From Mesorhizobium sp. ORS 3324 (GTDB lineage: Bacteria; Pseudomonadota; Alphaproteobacteria; Rhizobiales; Rhizobiaceae): a stretch of 59,350 nucleotides of DNA. Position numbers and translations under genes: made by a program. The notes under the pieces are model-generated. The model saw only the letters and a list, made by a program, of their open reading frames with translations, did no database searches and was not told the origin of the DNA. The number at the start of each line of letters is the position of its first letter. Position 1 is the stretch's first letter. The stretch spans positions 30,534 through 89,883 of the forward strand of contig LM655187.1 in NCBI GenBank assembly GCA_000824825.2. The letters run 5' to 3'. Positions 55,600 to 59,350 of this stretch are shown here, in pieces.

Positions 55600-56421
55600 C
55601 TACTTGGTGTAGATCGGCTCCGGTTCCGGCTGGTAGGCGACCACCGGCGCGGCGCAACCGTTGTTGCCGCCGAACTGGTAGCGCAGGCCGCCGCGCACCT
55701 CATGCGTGTTGATGCCGTGGTCGAAGCCCGGCCCGGAGCTGCTCGTGTCGAACTCGAACATGCGCCCGCCCTGGATGTGGGTGAAGCGGTAGCCTGCGTC
55801 GAGGATCAGCTTGTCCGTCAGGCAGTAGGATGCACCGGCCATGAATGCGTAGGCGAAGCGCCAGTTGGATGAACCCGGGTTGGTTTCGGCGGTGTTCGGA
55901 TCGTGGACCGTGTCCCACTTGATGTGAGCGCCGCCGATGCCGGCGCCGACGTAAGGCGTGATGCCGTGATAGGTGCCGATATCGACATAGGCATTGGCAA
56001 GCAGCAGCAGGGCGCTCATCTTCGACACCTCGATCGATGTCGCGCCGGAGCTATCCGAGGTTGCGCCGTTGAAGTTCGACTTGAACCAGTAGTCGGCGGT
56101 CAGATCGGTGCGGAAGTAATCGTTGACCTTGTAGCCGACGCCGCCGCCGAGCGAGAAGCCGCCCTTGAGCTTGCCGAAATCGAAGCTATTGGTGCCGGGC
56201 GGTGGGCCATATGTAATGTAGTCGATGCCACGCAAAGTCGACTTGTGATAGTCGATATCGCCGCGGATGTACCAGCCGCCGACATCGACCGGCTGAGCCT
56301 CGACGACTGGCGGTGGCGCCTCCTCGACCGGTGCCGGTTCCGCGAGGTCGGCGGCAAGCGCCGGTCCGGCCACCCCCGCCAACAGCGCGGCAAACAATGC
56401 CATTCTTGCTGTATCGAACAT
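55600..56421 (-). CDS. Outer-membrane beta-barrel protein (Omp25/OmpW-like), paralogue 2
   Basis: A 273-residue exported barrel. The signal peptide ends near residue 23 (ALA-ADL), then a Pro/Glu/Val-rich spacer (about 25-46) precedes VGGWYIRGDIDYHKSTLRGI. GGGVGYKVNDYFRTDLTADY and NAYVDIGTYHGITPYVGAGI repeat the pattern seen in paralogue 1. After the last strand (GGLRYQFG) an extra 20-residue tail with YQPEPEP remains, so the terminal BAM signal is not at the very end. It is the upstream gene of the pair. Confidence 0.9.
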   Translation of the reverse strand: MFDTARMALFAALLAGVAGPALAADLAEPAPVEEAPPPVVEAQPVDVGGWYIRGDIDYHKSTLRGIDYITYGPPPGTNSFDFGKLKGGFSLGGGVGYKVNDYFRTDLTADYWFKSNFNGATSDSSGATSIEVSKMSALLLLANAYVDIGTYHGITPYVGAGIGGAHIKWDTVHDPNTAETNPGSSNWRFAYAFMAGASYCLTDKLILDAGYRFTHIQGGRMFEFDTSSSGPGFDHGINTHEVRGGLRYQFGGNNGCAAPVVAYQPEPEPIYTK

Positions 56422-56495
56422 GCTGTCACCCCTAAGAAGCCTCGGGACGACACCGCCCGAAGATGAACCTCGGCGTGGATAATGAATTGCAAAGG

Positions 56496-56510
56496 TTAAA
56501 AGCCGTTTAA
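56496..56510. promoter_or_regulatory. CtrA-type box upstream of outer-membrane protein 2
   Basis: TTAA-AAGCCGT-TTAAC is a full match to TTAA-N7-TTAAC, 75 bp before the start codon. A further TTAACC half-site is at 56520-56525. Confidence 0.7.
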
Positions 56511-56581
56511 CCGTACCGATTAACCACGAATCTCTACAATTTTAGAGGGAATGCCGTTGTCCTAAGGCCGGCGCACAACAA

Positions 56582-56604
56582 GGCCCGCCGGGCGGCGGGC
56601 TTTG
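56582..56604 (-). terminator. Candidate terminator of glmM
   Basis: GGCCCGCC-GGGC-GGCGGGC hairpin, 33 bases after the glmM stop. The minus-strand tail (TTGTTG) is only weakly U-rich. Confidence 0.5.
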
Positions 56605-56636
56605 GGCTGCGACAAGGCTCGGGCTTGTGCTTGCAG

Positions 56637-57989
<1,353 letters not shown>

Positions 57990-58356
57990 GCCTGCCAATG
58001 TCCCCGTCGGTTTCAGCCGCCCGTATTGCCACAATTGGGCCGCATCCGATCATCACATTTCGTGATTATATATTACGATTCCTTAGAAAATCATTGTCGC
58101 GGGCGGTTCAAGTGATTCGACAGCCTACCACGACCTTTCATTCTAGCGGCAATATACCAGCCGAGGCGAGCTTTTCCGCTCAAGCGGTGGGGAAAAACCT
58201 TGTTTGCGCGACCAGACGCAAGCAAATTCATCACCTTATCGGGAGAAACACACTTTGTGAGCGCATCCGCGCTGGAAGCATCTGGCGCAGTCTGAAGTTG
58301 AGAGCTATTGATTCGGTATAGGGACACCACCTGGCGGCAGCAAGGGAGAAAACGCC
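57990..58356. other. 367-bp gene-free divergent region, glmM / cysteine-module protein
   Basis: AT-richer than its surroundings. It holds a dyad ATCAC-N5-GTGAT at 58052-58066 near glmM. I could not pick a reliable promoter for the gene at 58357 and see no coding potential. Confidence 0.7.
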
Positions 58357-59235
58357 ATGCTTATTCATAGACTTGCAACATTGACGGGCCTCGCCGTCGC
58401 AGCCTTTTTCGTGGCGGCGCCGGCCAACGCGCTGACCATGGCCGAGTGCAGCACCAAGTACAACGCGGCCAAGGACGCTGGCACGCTCAATGGCCAGACC
58501 TGGAACCAGTTCCGCAAGGCGCAGTGCGGCAGCGCCGCCGCGGCCGCGACCGACACGAAGGCTGCGACCGATACCAAGGCGGCGACTGACACCAAGGCGG
58601 CTGAGACCAAGCCCGCCAAGAAGGCCAAGGATACCACGGCCGCGGCCGCCGACAACTCGGCCAAGGGCCTGACCGCCAAGGAATGCAGCGCCAAGTACCA
58701 GGCCGCGAAGGCCGCAGGCACACTCAACGGCATGAAGTGGAACGACTTCCGCAAGACCGAATGCGCCGCCGGCGCCGCTGCGGCGGCAGCGACCGAGACG
58801 AAGCCCGCCAAGGCTGCGACCAAGACGGCGACATCAACGACGGCGGCCGAAGGCGCCAAGGGCCTGTCCATGGCCGAATGCAGCACCAAATATCAGGCTG
58901 CCAAGACCGCCAACAAGCTGAACGGCATGAAGTGGAACGACTTCCGCAAGGCCGAGTGCGGTGCCAGCGCTGCCGACGACGACACCGTGCCGGCTCCGAC
59001 GGAAGCGACTTTCACCAAGGAACCGGCGAAGCCGACGGTCGATGCGCCGAAGGGCGTGACCTTCCCGACCGCCATCTCGCCGAAATTCGCCACCGAGACT
59101 CCGGCCAAGGGCCGCATGCATACCTGCCTCGAGCAGTACTACGCCAACAAGGACGCCAACACGCTTGGCGGCCTGAAGTGGATCCAGAAGGGCGGCGGCT
59201 TCTATAGCCTCTGCAACGCCAAGCTGAAGGGCTGA
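58357..59235 (+). CDS. Secreted protein of four two-cysteine modules, unknown function
   Basis: A 292-residue exported protein. The signal peptide ends near residue 25 (ANA-LTM). Four modules of about 32 residues follow: Cys31-Cys57, Cys110-Cys136, Cys175-Cys201 and Cys257-Cys286. The first three share CSxKYxAAKxAGxLNGxxWN-xFRKxxC with exactly 26 residues between the cysteines; the fourth is divergent (CLEQYYANKDANTLGGLKW). Linkers are Ala/Lys/Thr-rich, with a triple TDTKAA unit at 66-82. The eight cysteines probably pair within modules in the periplasm. I do not recognise the family. It has a strong terminator and stands alone. Confidence 0.85.
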   Translation: MLIHRLATLTGLAVAAFFVAAPANALTMAECSTKYNAAKDAGTLNGQTWNQFRKAQCGSAAAAATDTKAATDTKAATDTKAAETKPAKKAKDTTAAAADNSAKGLTAKECSAKYQAAKAAGTLNGMKWNDFRKTECAAGAAAAAATETKPAKAATKTATSTTAAEGAKGLSMAECSTKYQAAKTANKLNGMKWNDFRKAECGASAADDDTVPAPTEATFTKEPAKPTVDAPKGVTFPTAISPKFATETPAKGRMHTCLEQYYANKDANTLGGLKWIQKGGGFYSLCNAKLKG

Positions 59236-59254
59236 TCTCTCAGCCATTTCGAAA

Positions 59255-59289
59255 GAAGCCCGCGCATCGAAAGGTGCGCGGGCTTTTTG
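59255..59289 (+). terminator. Rho-independent terminator of the cysteine-module gene
   Basis: AAGCCCGCGCA-TCGAAAGG-TGCGCGGGCTT followed by TTTG, 19 bases after the stop. Confidence 0.92.
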
Positions 59290-59329
59290 TTTGCCATTGG
59301 CGTCGGTCGAGACAGCCTTATCGGTTTCA

Positions 59330-59350
59330 TAGAGCAATTCCAGGAAAAGT
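59330..59350. repeat. Interspersed palindromic repeat, cut by window end
   Basis: TAGAGCAATTCCAGGAAAAG is the end of the GCAATTCC family element seen at 3831, 5656 and 19917; the rest lies outside the window. Confidence 0.75.

Noticed and set aside
58091..58330. Minus-strand frame of 79 codons upstream of the cysteine-module gene
   Set aside because: AT-rich intergenic DNA without ribosome site or codon bias like the neighbours.

Overview
The window looks like core chromosome of a GC-rich alphaproteobacterium of the order Hyphomicrobiales (Rhizobiales), most likely Mesorhizobium or a close relative. This is inferred from gene content: PhaR/PhaA/PhaB, CarD, a DUF1013/TrcR protein, DUF1127 mini-proteins, an RpoH with an EcfG-type promoter, CtrA-type TTAA-N7-TTAA boxes, Omp25-like porins and typical rhizobial palindromic intergenic repeats. 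No tRNA, rRNA, prophage, insertion sequence with a transposase, or CRISPR array was seen. Almost all long open frames opposite the listed genes are GC-driven shadows.

Layout. 1-5.7 kb: a hybrid sensor kinase, then an SDR-SDR-tautomerase set facing a LysR regulator. 5.7-8.5 kb: polyprenyl synthase, MtgA, ribosomal protein L32 and a small membrane protein. 8.5-12.2 kb: an HxlR regulator facing an alpha/beta hydrolase, a GST-ArsR-AHSA1 set, and an ArsR regulator followed by a frameshifted ABM-type gene. 12.2-18.7 kb: MFS transporter, DUF1192, quinone oxidoreductase, a DUF1127 protein, TrcR, a WYL regulator, two genes of 53-54 codons and a DUF899 protein. 18.8-26.5 kb: glycolysis (FbaB, Pgk), a K+/H+ antiporter and the polyhydroxybutyrate cluster (phaR facing phaA-phaB). 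26.5-27.2 kb: a 714-bp gene-free region with duplicated hairpin modules, GTTAACG repeats, GANTC sites and DnaA-box-like sequences. 27.2-32.4 kb: SUV3-like helicase, S4 protein, 7Fe ferredoxin, CarD.

32.5-36.1 kb: a polar amino-acid ABC transporter facing rpoH. 36.2-39.8 kb: a secreted caspase-like/Sel1 protein and an M48 lipoprotein protease. 39.9-44.5 kb: thiBPQ under a TPP riboswitch, facing thiamine diphosphokinase. 44.5-48.8 kb: Uup-type ABC-F ATPase, a CcdAB toxin-antitoxin pair and a large Pro/Ala-rich membrane protein. 48.9-54.4 kb: PurA, an EamA transporter, and SerC-SerA with a serC-type RNA leader. 54.5-59.3 kb: two outer-membrane beta-barrel paralogues with CtrA-type boxes, GlmM, and a secreted protein built of four two-cysteine modules.

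The genes form independent short operons. Regulation is unusually readable: several divergent regulator/target pairs have dyad operators, and two RNA leaders, one EcfG-type promoter and two CtrA boxes can be picked out by eye. The least explained features are the duplicated modules at 26.7-27.1 kb, the caspase-Sel1 protein and the four-module cysteine protein.
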